This document shows positions 1 to 9,454 of a stretch of DNA of 64,000 bases, piece by piece. The translations under genes were made by a program, and so were the position numbers. The stretch covers positions 344,697 to 408,696 of the forward strand of contig NZ_VDMR01000003.1 of the NCBI RefSeq assembly GCF_006346315.1. The letters are read 5' to 3'. The DNA is from Nocardioides litoris. Its GTDB lineage: Bacteria; Actinomycetota; Actinomycetes; Propionibacteriales; Nocardioidaceae. Under the pieces are notes generated by a model. The model was not told the DNA's origin. It ran no database searches and saw only the letters and a list, made by a program, of their open reading frames with translations. How positions within the stretch are numbered: position 1 is the stretch's first letter; the number at the start of each line of letters is the position of its first letter.

Positions 1-1
1 C

Positions 2-322
2 CTGCGCGAGTGGTTCATCCTCACCTACCTCATGGGGGCGGTGTTCATCGGTGGACAGGCCCTGGAGTACGCCGAGCTCATCCACGAGGGCATCACCATC
101 CAGGACTCGGCCTACGGCTCGATGTTCTACCTGACCACCGGCTTCCACGGCATCCACGTGACCGGCGGCCTCATCGCCTTCCTGTTCGTGCTGGGCCGCA
201 CCTACCTGGCCCGCAAGTTCACCCACGAGCAGGCCGTCAGCGCGATCGTCGTGTCCTACTACTGGCACTTCGTCGACGTGGTGTGGATCGGGCTGTTCGC
301 CACGATCTACCTCATCAAGTAG
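2..322 (+). CDS. ctaE: cytochrome c oxidase subunit III, C-terminal part
   Basis: This is the 3' end of a heme-copper oxidase subunit III, a core membrane subunit of the aa3 oxidase. It is cut by the window start, and the frame is open from base 2. The visible 106 residues carry the family's last transmembrane helices, including [10 protein letters not shown] and the C-terminal [14 protein letters not shown] segment. The qcrC gene starts 90 bp downstream in the same direction, the usual actinobacterial ctaE-qcrCAB order. CtaE is thus transcribed apart from ctaC-ctaD-ctaF, which lie on the other strand at 6.3-9.4 kb. Confidence 0.96.
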   Translation: MREWFILTYLMGAVFIGGQALEYAELIHEGITIQDSAYGSMFYLTTGFHGIHVTGGLIAFLFVLGRTYLARKFTHEQAVSAIVVSYYWHFVDVVWIGLFATIYLIK

Positions 323-412
323 CCCACCCGACCCGCCCCCACAGCACCATCCCTCCCGGCTGCACCCGGTACACCCGGCACCACACGTAGAAACAAGGGA
401 CGAGACAGACAA

Positions 413-1351
413 GTGCGACTCCTCAACCGCTCCGCCGGCCGCCTCTCGCGCCACCGCAGAGGTCCTGTGGCCGGGCTCGTGGTCCTGCTGCTCGCGCTGC
501 TCCTGACCGGCGGCGCCTACTCGTTGTTCTCCCCCGGCGCCACCGCCGGACAAGCCGACACCTCCGCTGAGGACGTCACCAAGGGTCGCGAGCTGTTCCT
601 CGTCGGCTGCGCGTTCTGCCACGGCCGCAACGGCGAGGGCGTCCTCACCGTCGAGGGCACCCAGTACGGCCCGGCCCTCAGCGACGTCGGCGGCGCCTCG
701 GTCGACTTCCAGGTCGGCACCGGCCGCATGCCGCTGGCCCAGCCCGGCCAGCAGGCCGAGCGCAAGCCCCCCGTCTACACCGACGAGGAGGTGCGCCAGC
801 TCGCGGCGTACGTCGACACGCTGGGCGCCGGCCCCGCCGTCCCCGACGAGTCGGCCTACACGCTGCCCAGCGACTTCACCGACGAGGAGCGCGAGTCCGC
901 GATCACCCGCGGTGGGCAGATCTTCCTCACCAACTGCACGGCCTGCCACAACTTCGACGGCGCCGGCGGCGCGATGCCGCGCGGTGGCTACGCCCCGACC
1001 CTGCGGGGCGTGGAGCCGAAGTACATCTACGAGGCGCTGCTCACCGGCCCGCAGCAGATGCCCACGTTCTCCGACGGCAACCTGACCCCCGACGAGAAGC
1101 GCGACGTCATCGCCTACCTCGAGGACACCGGCGCCAAGCCCGCCTACAGCGGCTTCGGCCTCGGCAACCTCGGCCCGGTGAGCGAGGGCCTGTTCGCCTG
1201 GATCGTCGGCATCGGCCTGCTCGTCGGCTTCGCCATCTGGATCGCGGCGCACACCACGCGCTCGTCCCGGCAGAAGCCCGGCGGCAGCTCCAACCTCCCG
1301 GTCAACCTCTCCGACGGGGAGCCCGGCAGCCCGAAGGGGGGCAACGCATGA
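413..1351 (+). CDS. qcrC: diheme cytochrome c subunit of the cytochrome bcc complex
   Basis: QcrC carries electrons from the bc core to the oxidase without a soluble cytochrome c. The 312-aa product has an N-terminal membrane segment (about residues 18-39), two heme c sites (CAFCH at 66-70 and CTACH at 175-179) and a C-terminal membrane anchor (about 255-280). Two heme domains in one chain is the actinobacterial arrangement and supports a bcc-aa3 supercomplex. The start is GTG at 413. The gene overlaps qcrA by 4 nt, so the two are probably translationally coupled. Confidence 0.97.
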   Translation: MRLLNRSAGRLSRHRRGPVAGLVVLLLALLLTGGAYSLFSPGATAGQADTSAEDVTKGRELFLVGCAFCHGRNGEGVLTVEGTQYGPALSDVGGASVDFQVGTGRMPLAQPGQQAERKPPVYTDEEVRQLAAYVDTLGAGPAVPDESAYTLPSDFTDEERESAITRGGQIFLTNCTACHNFDGAGGAMPRGGYAPTLRGVEPKYIYEALLTGPQQMPTFSDGNLTPDEKRDVIAYLEDTGAKPAYSGFGLGNLGPVSEGLFAWIVGIGLLVGFAIWIAAHTTRSSRQKPGGSSNLPVNLSDGEPGSPKGGNA

Positions 1352-2466
1352 CCGACCTCGAGAAGCACGGCGACGACCAGCACGGCGACGACCACGGCAC
1401 CCCGGACGACGCCCAGGGTCGCCTGCCCGCGATGACGGGGGGCTACCTCCCCGTCGAGGAGCCGATCGCCAACCCGGGCCTGCCCGAGCACACCTGGCGT
1501 CCCACCGACGTCGACGAGGGCGCGGCCAAGCGGGCCGAGCGTCAGGTCTCCCTGATGTTCCTGCTCTCGGGCGTGTGCACCGTGCTGTTCGTCGTGGCCT
1601 ACTTCACCCTCGACATCGGCGACAACTGGACCACCTTCGGTGGCCTCGGGGCGTCGACGTTGTTCCTCGGCCTCACCCTCGGTGGCGCCCTGCTGCTCAT
1701 CGGCGTCGGCATCATCCAGTGGGCCCGCAAGCTCATGGCCGACCACGAGATCGTCGAGATGCGCCATCCGGCCCGGTCCTCCGACGAGGACCGCGAGACC
1801 ACCGCGGCGGTCCTGCAGACCGGGCTCGAGGAGTCCGGCTTGGGCAAGCACTCGATGATCCGTCGCACGCTGCTGCTCTCCACCGGCCTGCTGGCCGCAC
1901 CCGCCGTCATCCTGCTGCGCGACCTCGGTCCCAGCCCGGCCTCGGTGGCCAATGCCGAGGAGGGCACCGGGCTCAAGCACACCTTCTGGGGCACCGGTGA
2001 CCGCATCCGCGTCGTCCGCGACGTCGTCGGCACCCCGATCCGCCCGGCCGACCTGCAGATCGGCGACCTGGTCAACGGCGTCCCCGACGGCCTCCTCGAG
2101 CTCGAGGGCATCGAGCTGCAGGTCGCCAAGGCCAAGGCCGCGGTGATCATGGTCAAGATGGAGCCCCGGGAGATCACCCCGGGCCCGGGCCGGGAGGACT
2201 GGTCGGTCGACGGCGTCATCTGCTACTCCAAGATCTGCAGCCACGTCGGCTGCCCCATCTCCTTGTACGAGCGCACCACCCACCACGTGCTGTGCCCGTG
2301 CCACCAGTCGACGTTCGACCTTGCGGACTCGGCTAAGGTGGTCTTTGGACCGGCCGGAAGGCCGCTCCCCCAGCTGCACCTGGGTGTCGACGACGAGGGT
2401 TACCTCGTGGCCGAAGGAGACTTCACAGAACCCGTCGGACCTAGCTTCTGGGATCGTGAGAAATGA
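1348..2466 (+). CDS. qcrA: Rieske iron-sulfur subunit of the cytochrome bcc complex
   Basis: QcrA oxidises menaquinol together with QcrB through a 2Fe-2S cluster. The 372-aa product has an acidic N-terminal extension and three predicted membrane helices (about 66-88, 95-118, 170-192), as in actinobacterial Rieske proteins, instead of the single helix seen elsewhere. The cluster ligands are visible in CSHVGC (C297, H299) and CPCH (C316, H319); C302 and C318 fit the stabilising disulfide. It overlaps qcrC and qcrB by 4 nt each. Confidence 0.97.
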   Translation: MTDLEKHGDDQHGDDHGTPDDAQGRLPAMTGGYLPVEEPIANPGLPEHTWRPTDVDEGAAKRAERQVSLMFLLSGVCTVLFVVAYFTLDIGDNWTTFGGLGASTLFLGLTLGGALLLIGVGIIQWARKLMADHEIVEMRHPARSSDEDRETTAAVLQTGLEESGLGKHSMIRRTLLLSTGLLAAPAVILLRDLGPSPASVANAEEGTGLKHTFWGTGDRIRVVRDVVGTPIRPADLQIGDLVNGVPDGLLELEGIELQVAKAKAAVIMVKMEPREITPGPGREDWSVDGVICYSKICSHVGCPISLYERTTHHVLCPCHQSTFDLADSAKVVFGPAGRPLPQLHLGVDDEGYLVAEGDFTEPVGPSFWDREK

Positions 2467-4211
2467 GCATCGACACCAGCAAGGTTGCTGACAGCAACGC
2501 CACCAGTGCAGCCAAGGCGTCCAAGCCGTCCAAGGCCGGCGCCGTAGCGACCTGGGCCGATGACCGGCTCGGGCTCGCGGGTGCCATGAAGAAGAACCTG
2601 CGCAAGGTCTTCCCGGACCACTGGTCCTTCATGCTCGGCGAGATCGCTCTGTGGAGCTTCGTCGTCGTGCTCCTCACCGGCGTCTTCCTGACGTTCTGGT
2701 ACGTCCCGAGCATGGGCGAGGTCGAGTACCAGGGCTCCTACGACCCGCTCCGGGGCGTGCACATGTCCGAGGCCTACGCCTCGACGCTGCACCTGTCCTT
2801 CGACGTGCGCGGCGGCCTGCTGCTGCGCCAGATGCACCACTGGGCAGCCATGATCTTCATCGCCTCGATGATGATCCACCTGCTCCGCGTGTGGTTCACC
2901 GGCGCGTTCCGCAAGCCCCGCGAGCTCAACTGGGTCATCGGCTGCCTGCTGCTGTTCCTCGGCACGCTCGAGGGCTTCACCGGCTACTCGCTGCCCGACG
3001 ACCTGCTCTCCGGCACCGGCATCCGCGCCGCCGACGGCTTCCTGAAGGCCACGCCGGTCGTGGGCTCCTACATGTCGTTCTTCCTCTTCGGCGGCGAATT
3101 CCCGGGCGAGTCGATCATCCCGCGGCTCTACACCATCCACGTGCTGCTGATCCCCGGCCTGCTGGTCGCCCTGGTCGCGGCCCACATGCTGCTGCTCGTC
3201 TACCACAAGCACACGCAGTGGCCTGGCCCCGGTCGCACCAACGACAACGTCGTGGGCTACCCCATGCTCCCGGTGTACGCCGCCAAGGCCGGTGGGTTCT
3301 TCTTCATCGTCTTCGGTGTCGTCGCCATCATGGGCGCGACCATGACCATCAACGGCGTCTGGAAGTTCGGGCCCTACGACCCGACCAAGGTGACGGCCGG
3401 CTCGCAGCCCGACTGGTACATGGGCTGGCCCGACGGCCTGCTGCGCGTCATCCCCGGCTGGGAGTCGGTGATCGGTGGCTACACGATCTCGTGGAACGTC
3501 ATGATCCCGATCCTGATCACGCCGCCGGCCCTGCTGGTCCTGCTGATCATGCTGCCGTTCATCGACCAGTGGATCACCAAGGACAAGCGGGACCACCACC
3601 TGCTGCAGCGTCCGCGTGACGCCCCGACGCGCACGGCGATCATGGTCGCCCTGATGACGTTCTACGGTCTGGCCTGGGCCGCCGGCGGCAACGACATCAT
3701 CGCGATCAAGCTGCACCTGTCGATCAACCAGATCACCTACTTCATGCGTGGTGCTCTGTTCATCGGCCCGGTGATCGCCTTCATCATCACCAGGCGCTGG
3801 TGCATCTCGCTGCAGCGGCACGACCGCGAGAAGCTGCTCCACGGCTACGAGACCGGCGTCATCATGCGGTCCCCCGACGGTGGCTACAGCGAGCGCCACC
3901 TCCCGATCAGCGAGTCCGAGGCCTACCGCCTCACCGCTCGTGACCGCGAGAAGGTGTTCACCGCCGACGGCCGCATCGACGAGAACGGTGTCGCCGCTCC
4001 CGGTGGCCGTCTGGACGGCGTCCGCGCCAAGCTGTCGACGCTCATGTACGCCGACAACATCCAGAAGCCGACGCGGGCCGAGCTCGAGGAGGCGCACCAC
4101 CACGCCGAGCACGAGAAGGCCCTCACCGCGGCCCTGACCGGCCACGCCGCCGACGGCCACCAGTTCGACGGCAAGCGCCCCGTCGACGACGAGGCCCTGC
4201 GCGGCGACTGA
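2463..4211 (+). CDS. qcrB: cytochrome b subunit of the cytochrome bcc complex
   Basis: QcrB is the membrane cytochrome b that binds two b hemes and forms the menaquinol oxidation and reduction sites. The 582-aa product has the expected helices, paired heme-ligand histidines in LRQMHHWAAM and in the helix following RLYTIHVLL, and a long hydrophilic C-terminal tail (about 440-582) typical of actinobacterial QcrB. It starts by a 4-nt overlap with qcrA and ends the qcrCAB operon just before a strong terminator hairpin. Confidence 0.97.
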   Translation: MSIDTSKVADSNATSAAKASKPSKAGAVATWADDRLGLAGAMKKNLRKVFPDHWSFMLGEIALWSFVVVLLTGVFLTFWYVPSMGEVEYQGSYDPLRGVHMSEAYASTLHLSFDVRGGLLLRQMHHWAAMIFIASMMIHLLRVWFTGAFRKPRELNWVIGCLLLFLGTLEGFTGYSLPDDLLSGTGIRAADGFLKATPVVGSYMSFFLFGGEFPGESIIPRLYTIHVLLIPGLLVALVAAHMLLLVYHKHTQWPGPGRTNDNVVGYPMLPVYAAKAGGFFFIVFGVVAIMGATMTINGVWKFGPYDPTKVTAGSQPDWYMGWPDGLLRVIPGWESVIGGYTISWNVMIPILITPPALLVLLIMLPFIDQWITKDKRDHHLLQRPRDAPTRTAIMVALMTFYGLAWAAGGNDIIAIKLHLSINQITYFMRGALFIGPVIAFIITRRWCISLQRHDREKLLHGYETGVIMRSPDGGYSERHLPISESEAYRLTARDREKVFTADGRIDENGVAAPGGRLDGVRAKLSTLMYADNIQKPTRAELEEAHHHAEHEKALTAALTGHAADGHQFDGKRPVDDEALRGD

Positions 4212-4226
4212 CCGACCCGCTCCACC

Positions 4227-4262
4227 AGATCGACCCGTCGTAGTCCTACGGCGGGTCGATCT
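4227..4262 (+). terminator. intrinsic terminator after qcrB
   Basis: An 11-bp perfect stem AGATCGACCCG / CGGGTCGATCT encloses a second short stem CGTAG/CTACG. It is followed by CTTTT, 16 bp past the qcrB stop, and closes the ctaE-qcrCAB transcription unit. Confidence 0.8.
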
Positions 4263-4488
4263 GCTTTTCGCAGGTGGAACACCGAGCCCCAGCACCGCCG
4301 CCCCGAGCACTACGGCGGCCGGGCCCAGGAGTCGCTCAGCCCGATCGCAAGAGCCCTGCGGGCGTGACGCGGTCAGCAGCGGGGAGGCACAGGTGCGATT
4401 GGCACGCTCCTGAAGCCAGACGGAGCTGCACACCACTCCCCCGGCTCGGACCGGGACCAGCCCGGTCGGAGTACTTCGACACGCAGGC

Positions 4489-4864
4489 CTACCAGCTGGC
4501 GAAGACACCGGGCCGCTTGCCGCACGGTCCCGGGCTGAGCTGGAACGTGCCCGAGCCGCCGCCAGCGAGACCACCCGGCGAGCGGGACCTGACGGCGGTC
4601 CGGTAGCCGGAGGACGGGCAGCGGCCGCCGAGGGTGCCCCTGATCGAGACCTGGCGGACGTTCTTCCGCACGACCTCGCCGATGTACATCGCGGTGTTCT
4701 GCCGGATCTCGACGACCCGGGTCGACCCGCCGTGCCACCGGAGATGTCCGGCTGGGCCTGGACCGTCGAGGTGGTGAAGCCGAGCACGACGATCGTTGCC
4801 AGGGCAGCACGAAGGCGACGCCCGAACCCGTTCGCGCCCAGCGCGCCGCTGTGGCACCGCCCAC
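4489..4864 (-). pseudogene. small secreted protein, apparently frameshifted
   Basis: No single frame is complete, but coding character is clear. One minus-strand frame (about 4740-4830) encodes a signal peptide (RRLRAALATIVVLGF then STVQAQ). Another (4489-4735) encodes a basic, Gly-rich mature part with high GC3, starting STRVVEIRQNTAMYIGEVV and ending GVFASW-stop. One extra G in the GGGT tract near 4723 joins these frames. A second extra G in the GGGT tract near 4827 would connect back to GTG at 4864, giving a 125-aa exported protein of unknown function. The upstream join is speculative. It may be a real pseudogene or a base-calling error. No family is recognised. Confidence 0.4.
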
Positions 4865-4888
4865 GGACACGGTCAGAGGCGGACGTCC

Positions 4889-4922
4889 CCGTCGGGTCCG
4901 CTCCCCGAGCGGAGCCCGACGG
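4889..4922 (-). terminator. hairpin after the L,D-transpeptidase gene
   Basis: CCGTCGGG and TCCGCTC pair with GAGCGGA and CCCGACGG around a CCC loop with one bulged G. The hairpin begins 2 bp past the stop of the minus-strand L,D-transpeptidase gene, between it and the small secreted-protein remnant. No long U tract follows, so termination strength is uncertain. Confidence 0.6.
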
Positions 4923-4923
4923 G

Positions 4924-6165
4924 TCAGAGGGCCGAGTGCGTCCGGTAGTCGGCGAAGGAGGTGTTCCAGTCGCCGTAGCCGTTGTCGAAGGTCATCTCGC
5001 GGTCGGTGCCGGTGTACTCGACGACGTCGCCGCGACGGCTCATGTCGTAGAGCCACTTGGCGTTCTCGGTGCTGAGACCCGTGCAGCCGTGCGAGACGTT
5101 GGCGTTGCCCTGGGAGCCGACCGACCACGGCGCGGCGTGGATGAACTCTCCGGAGTAGGTCAGGCGCATCGCCCACTGCACGTTGTCGATGTCGTAGGCC
5201 TCGGAGCTGCCCTGCGGGATGCCGACGGTCTCGGAGTTCATCCGCTTGGAGTCGAACTTCTCGATGATGACCTTGGTGCCCGAACGGGTCGTGAAGCCGG
5301 GCTTGCCGGTGGTGATCGGGATGGTGCGCAGCAGCTTGCCGTTGCTGAAGACCTTCATCTGGTGGGTCTTGGCGTCGACCTGGTAGATGTGGGCGTCACC
5401 GACGGTGAAGTCGACGTCGCGGTCCTCCTGGCCGTAGATGCCGTCGCCGGCGTCGACCCCGTTGACGTCGACGTCGACGCTGACCTCGGTGCCGGGTCGC
5501 CAGTAGGACTTGGGGCGCCAGTGGGCCTCGTTGCCGTTCAGCCAGTACCAGGAGCCCTCCTGCGCGGGCTGCGAGGTGACCGTCATGTGGCGCTCGAACT
5601 CGGCGCGGTCGGTCACGGCGACGTCGAAGGTCACGATGACGGGCATGCCGACGCCCACGGTCTCGCCGTCCAGAGGCGCCACCGACGGGTAGGTCTGCTC
5701 GGCCAGCGTGAGGTCGGCCGTGGTGAACCGCTGCCGCAGCTGCGAGGAGCCCTCGCCGTCGTCGGCCGTCGCCCGCACGGTGTAGGTGGTGCCCGGCTCG
5801 AGCCTGTCGGAGGCGGTCCACGAGGCGCCGTCGTCGCTCAGCGCACCCTCGACGGTGCCCTCGGGCGAGGACACGGTCACCTCACCCAGGGAGCCGCTCT
5901 CGGCGCTGACCTCGACGAGCGTCGAGACGGGGACCGCCGAGGCGCCGCGCTTGACGTTGACGTCGATCGCGGGCCCGCTGGGCTTCTCGGCCACCCCGGC
6001 GCCCGTGGCGCCGCCGTCGGCGCTGCCGGTCGCGTCACCGCGCCGCTGGCCGCCGGCGTCGCCGTCGCCGCCGGAGCAGGCGACGAGCGAGACCCCGAGG
6101 ACGCCGGCGAGGGCGACCGCGGCGAGGCGGCGGGCCGAGGCTCGGCCCGAGAGGCGCTGGGACAT
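4924..6165 (-). CDS. L,D-transpeptidase lipoprotein (YkuD family, Ig-like domain)
   Basis: This is a probable cell-wall enzyme making 3-3 peptidoglycan cross-links outside the membrane. The 413-aa product has a lipoprotein signal (LVAC, lipidated C30), then Ig-like/CuRO-type segments (about 70-250) as in mycobacterial LdtMt2-type proteins. A C-terminal YkuD domain carries the catalytic SHGCTGLS motif (H359, C361). The ATG at 6165 is chosen because the signal peptide begins there; the frame stays open 25 codons upstream without adding anything meaningful. A hairpin separates it from ctaF upstream. Confidence 0.92.
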   Translation of the reverse strand: MSQRLSGRASARRLAAVALAGVLGVSLVACSGGDGDAGGQRRGDATGSADGGATGAGVAEKPSGPAIDVNVKRGASAVPVSTLVEVSAESGSLGEVTVSSPEGTVEGALSDDGASWTASDRLEPGTTYTVRATADDGEGSSQLRQRFTTADLTLAEQTYPSVAPLDGETVGVGMPVIVTFDVAVTDRAEFERHMTVTSQPAQEGSWYWLNGNEAHWRPKSYWRPGTEVSVDVDVNGVDAGDGIYGQEDRDVDFTVGDAHIYQVDAKTHQMKVFSNGKLLRTIPITTGKPGFTTRSGTKVIIEKFDSKRMNSETVGIPQGSSEAYDIDNVQWAMRLTYSGEFIHAAPWSVGSQGNANVSHGCTGLSTENAKWLYDMSRRGDVVEYTGTDREMTFDNGYGDWNTSFADYRTHSAL

Positions 6166-6239
6166 GAGCACTCCAAGCGGGTGTGGCGACTGGTCCGGAC
6201 GATGAAGCCTAACCGGCGGCCGGTCACGAACCCGAAACA

Positions 6240-6272
6240 ACGACGGCCCGGGGCGTCGCCCCGGGCCGTCGT
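6240..6272 (-). terminator. intrinsic terminator after ctaF
   Basis: A perfect 15-bp G/C-rich stem, ACGACGGCCCGGGGC and its complement, surrounds a GTC loop. On the minus strand it is followed by TGTTTC, 22 bp past the ctaF stop. It ends the ctaC-ctaD-ctaF unit. Confidence 0.8.
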
Positions 6273-6294
6273 CGGATGATGCAGGTGGGTCTGC

Positions 6295-6711
6295 TCAGTG
6301 AGCGTGCTCGCCCCGGTAGTACTCGAAGACCAGGCCCTGCAGGGCCAGGGAGCCCAGGGCGCCGCCGATGATGAACAGCCACCAGGCGCCGGCGGCGACG
6401 CCGAAGACCATGACGGCCAGGGTGGCGCCGCACCACAGCGGCCACCAGGAGTACGGCGGGAAGAACCCGAGCTCGCCCGCGCCGTCGGCGATCTCGCCGT
6501 CCTTGCGGTCCTCGGGGCGCTCGTCCATCTTCCGGGCGTGGAAGCCGAGGTACATCGTGACCATGAGGGTCAGCAGGCCGGTCATGACGAGCGCCGACGT
6601 ACCCGTCCAGTCACCACCGCTGTCGCCCGCGTCGGTCACCAGCCAGTAGGCCGGCGTCACCAGCACCAGGAAGATGGTGGTGATGCCGAAGATCCAGGCC
6701 TCGGCCTTCAT
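6295..6711 (-). CDS. ctaF: cytochrome c oxidase subunit IV, actinobacterial type
   Basis: CtaF is a small membrane subunit of the actinobacterial aa3 oxidase. The 138-aa product has four predicted helices, two in the first half ([17 protein letters not shown] and [18 protein letters not shown]) and two in the second ([19 protein letters not shown] and [19 protein letters not shown]). The N-terminal [10 protein letters not shown] is typical. It overlaps ctaD by 4 nt as last gene of the ctaC-ctaD-ctaF operon. Confidence 0.93.
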   Translation of the reverse strand: MKAEAWIFGITTIFLVLVTPAYWLVTDAGDSGGDWTGTSALVMTGLLTLMVTMYLGFHARKMDERPEDRKDGEIADGAGELGFFPPYSWWPLWCGATLAVMVFGVAAGAWWLFIIGGALGSLALQGLVFEYYRGEHAH

Positions 6712-8477
6712 CGCTCGTCACCCTCCGTGTCGTTGCGCTGCATGCGCTCCTTGAGCAGCGTGTCGCGACCCTCCATGTCCGGGGCGTCGGCGAACTTGCC
6801 GTCACGCGCAGCGGCGTTCTCCTCCATCTCGATGGCCGCGACCTCGGGGTGGTGCAGGTCGAAGGCCGGCGACTCCGATCGGATGCGCGGGATGGAGTGG
6901 AAGTTGTGGCGCGGCGGCGGGCAGCTGGTGGCCCACTCGAGCGAGCGGCCCCAGCCCCACGGGTCGTCGACCTCGACCTTGGGCGCCTTGCGGGAGACCC
7001 AGAGGTTGTAGAGGAACGGCAGCATCGAGGCGCCGAGCAGGAACGAGCCGAGCGTGGAGACCTGGTTGAGCGTGGTCCAGCCGTCGGCCTCGGTGTAGTC
7101 GGCGTAGCGGCGCGGCATGCCCTCGACACCCAGCCAGTGCTGGACGAGGAACGTGACGTGGAAGCCGACGAACAGCAGCCAGAAGTGCAGCTTGCCGAGG
7201 CGCTCGTCGAGCATCCGGCCGGTCATCTTGGGCCACCAGAAGTAGAAGCCCGCGAACATCGCGAACACCACGGTGCCGAAGACGACGTAGTGGAAGTGCG
7301 CCACCACGAAGTAGGAGTCGGAGACGTGGAAGTCCAGCGGCGGGCTGGCCAGGATGATGCCGGTCAGGCCACCGAACAAGAAGGTCGTGAGGAAGCCGAT
7401 CGACCACAGCATCGGGGTGTCGAAGGAGACGGACCCGCCCCACATCGTGCCGATCCAGTTGAAGAACTTCACGCCTGTCGGCACGGCGATCAAGAACGTC
7501 ATGCCGGAGAAGAACGGCAGGTTGACCGACCCGGTGACGAACATGTGGTGGGCCCAGACGGCGACCGAGAGGATCGCGATGCCGAGCGTGGCGCCCACGA
7601 GGCCGACGTAGCCGAAGATCGGCTTGCGGCTGAAGACGGGGAGGATCTCGGTCACGATGCCGAAGAACGGCAGCGCGATGATGTAGACCTCTGGGTGCCC
7701 GAAGAACCAGAACAGGTGCTGCCAGAGGATCGCGCCGCCGTGGGCGGTGTCGAAGACGCTGGCCCCGATCTGGCGGTCGGCCTCCAGCATCAGCAGCGCG
7801 CCGGCGAGGATCGGGAACGCGATGAGCACCAGCAGGCTGGTGATGAGGGTGTTCCAGGTGAACAGCGACATCCGGAACATCGTCAGGCCCGGCGCACGCA
7901 TGCAGATGATCGTGGTGATGAAGTTGACCGCGCCGAGGATGGAGCCGAGACCGGCCATCCACAGGCCCATGATCCACAAGTCACCACCGACGCCCGGCGA
8001 GCGGACCGCGTCGGAGAGCGGGGTGTAGGCGAACCAGCCGAAGTCGGCCGCTCCGCTCGGGGTCAGGAACCCGGAGCCCGCGATGATGCCGCCGAACAGG
8101 AACAGCCAGTAGCTGAACATGTTCAGGCGCGGGAACGCGACGTCGGGCGAGCCGATCTGCAGCGGCATGATCACGTTGGCGAAGCCGAAGAACAGCGGCG
8201 TCGCGAACAGCAGCAGCATGATCGTGCCGTGCATCGTGAACAGCTGGTTGTACAGCTGCTCGTTGACGACCTGGCTGCCGGGGAAGGCGAGCTCGGAGCG
8301 GATGACCAGGGCCATCACGCCGGCGAGCAGGAACCAGACGAACGACGTGACGAGGTACAGCTTGCCGATCAGCTTGTGGTCGGTCGTGGTCAGGAGGCGC
8401 ACGACCTCCTGGCCGAGCGGCTTGCGCCCCGCGACGGGGGTGATGCTCTCGTTCTGCGGGTCCGCGGTCGTGGTCAC
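6708..8477 (-). CDS. ctaD: cytochrome c oxidase subunit I
   Basis: CtaD is the catalytic heme a/a3-CuB subunit that reduces oxygen and pumps protons. The 589-aa product shows 12 helices and the conserved signatures [11 protein letters not shown] (heme ligand), [15 protein letters not shown] (CuB His and the cross-linked His-Tyr pair), GSVNLPFF and [13 protein letters not shown] (heme a/a3 ligands). It has the usual length. It overlaps ctaC and ctaF by 4 nt each. Confidence 0.98.
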   Translation of the reverse strand: MTTTADPQNESITPVAGRKPLGQEVVRLLTTTDHKLIGKLYLVTSFVWFLLAGVMALVIRSELAFPGSQVVNEQLYNQLFTMHGTIMLLLFATPLFFGFANVIMPLQIGSPDVAFPRLNMFSYWLFLFGGIIAGSGFLTPSGAADFGWFAYTPLSDAVRSPGVGGDLWIMGLWMAGLGSILGAVNFITTIICMRAPGLTMFRMSLFTWNTLITSLLVLIAFPILAGALLMLEADRQIGASVFDTAHGGAILWQHLFWFFGHPEVYIIALPFFGIVTEILPVFSRKPIFGYVGLVGATLGIAILSVAVWAHHMFVTGSVNLPFFSGMTFLIAVPTGVKFFNWIGTMWGGSVSFDTPMLWSIGFLTTFLFGGLTGIILASPPLDFHVSDSYFVVAHFHYVVFGTVVFAMFAGFYFWWPKMTGRMLDERLGKLHFWLLFVGFHVTFLVQHWLGVEGMPRRYADYTEADGWTTLNQVSTLGSFLLGASMLPFLYNLWVSRKAPKVEVDDPWGWGRSLEWATSCPPPRHNFHSIPRIRSESPAFDLHHPEVAAIEMEENAAARDGKFADAPDMEGRDTLLKERMQRNDTEGDER

Positions 8478-9382
8478 AGGCAGACCTCCTCGCTGTTGCT
8501 CTCCTCGGTCTCACCCTCGGTGGCCTCGAGGCCGTCCTGGGTGCTGGCGTTCTCGCCGCCGCAGATGACGCCCTGGGAGACGTTGCCCGCGTCGTACTGC
8601 TGCTCGAGGTAGGCCTCGTACTCCGCCTCGGTGTCCACGCTCACGTTGAACAGCATGCGGGAGTGGTAGACCCCGCACAGCTCGTAGCACTTGCCGGCGT
8701 ACTCGCCGGTGGTCTTGGGCGTGACCTGGTAGTGGTTGGCCTGGCCCGGGATGACGTCCATCTTGATGAGGAACGCCGGCACGCCGAAGTCGTGGATGAC
8801 GTCGGGGCTGCGCAGCTCGAACCGGGTCGTGGTGTCGACCGGGACGTGCAGCGTGGGGATGTCGGAACCGGTGCCGACTTCGTAGACGTTGACCGGCTCG
8901 GACTCGCCCTCGGGCGTGTACTCGTAGTTGAAGGTCCACGACCACTGCTGACCCACGACGTAGACGGTGTTCTCGACCGGGTCGTCGGGGTTGTTGAGGA
9001 CCTGGTTCTGCGTCTGGATCGTGTGGTCGAAGAAGACGATGACCATGATGATCGGGAAGATCGTGTAGAAGATCTCGAGCGGCAGGTTGTAGCGCGTCTG
9101 CACCGGGACCTCGTCGTCGTGACGACGGCGATAGCGCCAGATCGCCCAGAAGATGAGTCCCCAGACGACGACGCCGGTGACCAGCGCAGCGATCCAGGCG
9201 CCCTGCCAGAGGTCGAGCGTGTGCTCGCCCTCCTCGGTGGCGGGCTTGGGCATGGCGAGCCGCTCGAACTCCGAGTCGGAGCCGCAGCCCGACACGACGA
9301 TGGCGGTGAGACCCAGGAGAGCGACCAGGGCGGCGCGGCGCGGACGCCGGCGACCTGGGCGCCCGGGGAGGAGCAGACCCAC
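8474..9382 (-). CDS. ctaC: cytochrome c oxidase subunit II (CuA lipoprotein)
   Basis: CtaC receives electrons at its CuA centre and passes them to subunit I. The 302-aa product has a lipoprotein signal (VSGC, C33), two membrane helices (about 60-80 and 105-125), and a periplasm-facing cupredoxin domain with the CuA motif [12 protein letters not shown] plus an upstream His. The acidic C-terminal tail is poorly conserved. The GTG start at 9382 is first in the ctaC-ctaD-ctaF operon, and the upstream 72 bp are shared with a divergent cysteine desulfurase gene. Confidence 0.96.
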   Translation of the reverse strand: MGLLLPGRPGRRRPRRAALVALLGLTAIVVSGCGSDSEFERLAMPKPATEEGEHTLDLWQGAWIAALVTGVVVWGLIFWAIWRYRRRHDDEVPVQTRYNLPLEIFYTIFPIIMVIVFFDHTIQTQNQVLNNPDDPVENTVYVVGQQWSWTFNYEYTPEGESEPVNVYEVGTGSDIPTLHVPVDTTTRFELRSPDVIHDFGVPAFLIKMDVIPGQANHYQVTPKTTGEYAGKCYELCGVYHSRMLFNVSVDTEAEYEAYLEQQYDAGNVSQGVICGGENASTQDGLEATEGETEESNSEEVCL

Positions 9383-9454
9383 GAACGAGCCCTTCTCTCA
9401 GGTGGTCACGAACTTCTTCAGAGTACTCCCAACTGACTCCCAGGGAGCGCCCGG

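Noticed and set aside
2400..4787. A 795-codon minus-strand open frame over qcrB
   Set aside because: It is antisense to qcrA and qcrB with repetitive Arg/Gly/Val/Glu composition. Only the last part near 4787 overlaps a plausible signal peptide.
4732..6279. Plus-strand 515-codon frame opposite the L,D-transpeptidase
   Set aside because: It has shadow-frame composition (Val/Gly/Asp/Arg repeats). The minus strand has an unambiguous lipoprotein signal and catalytic HGC motif.
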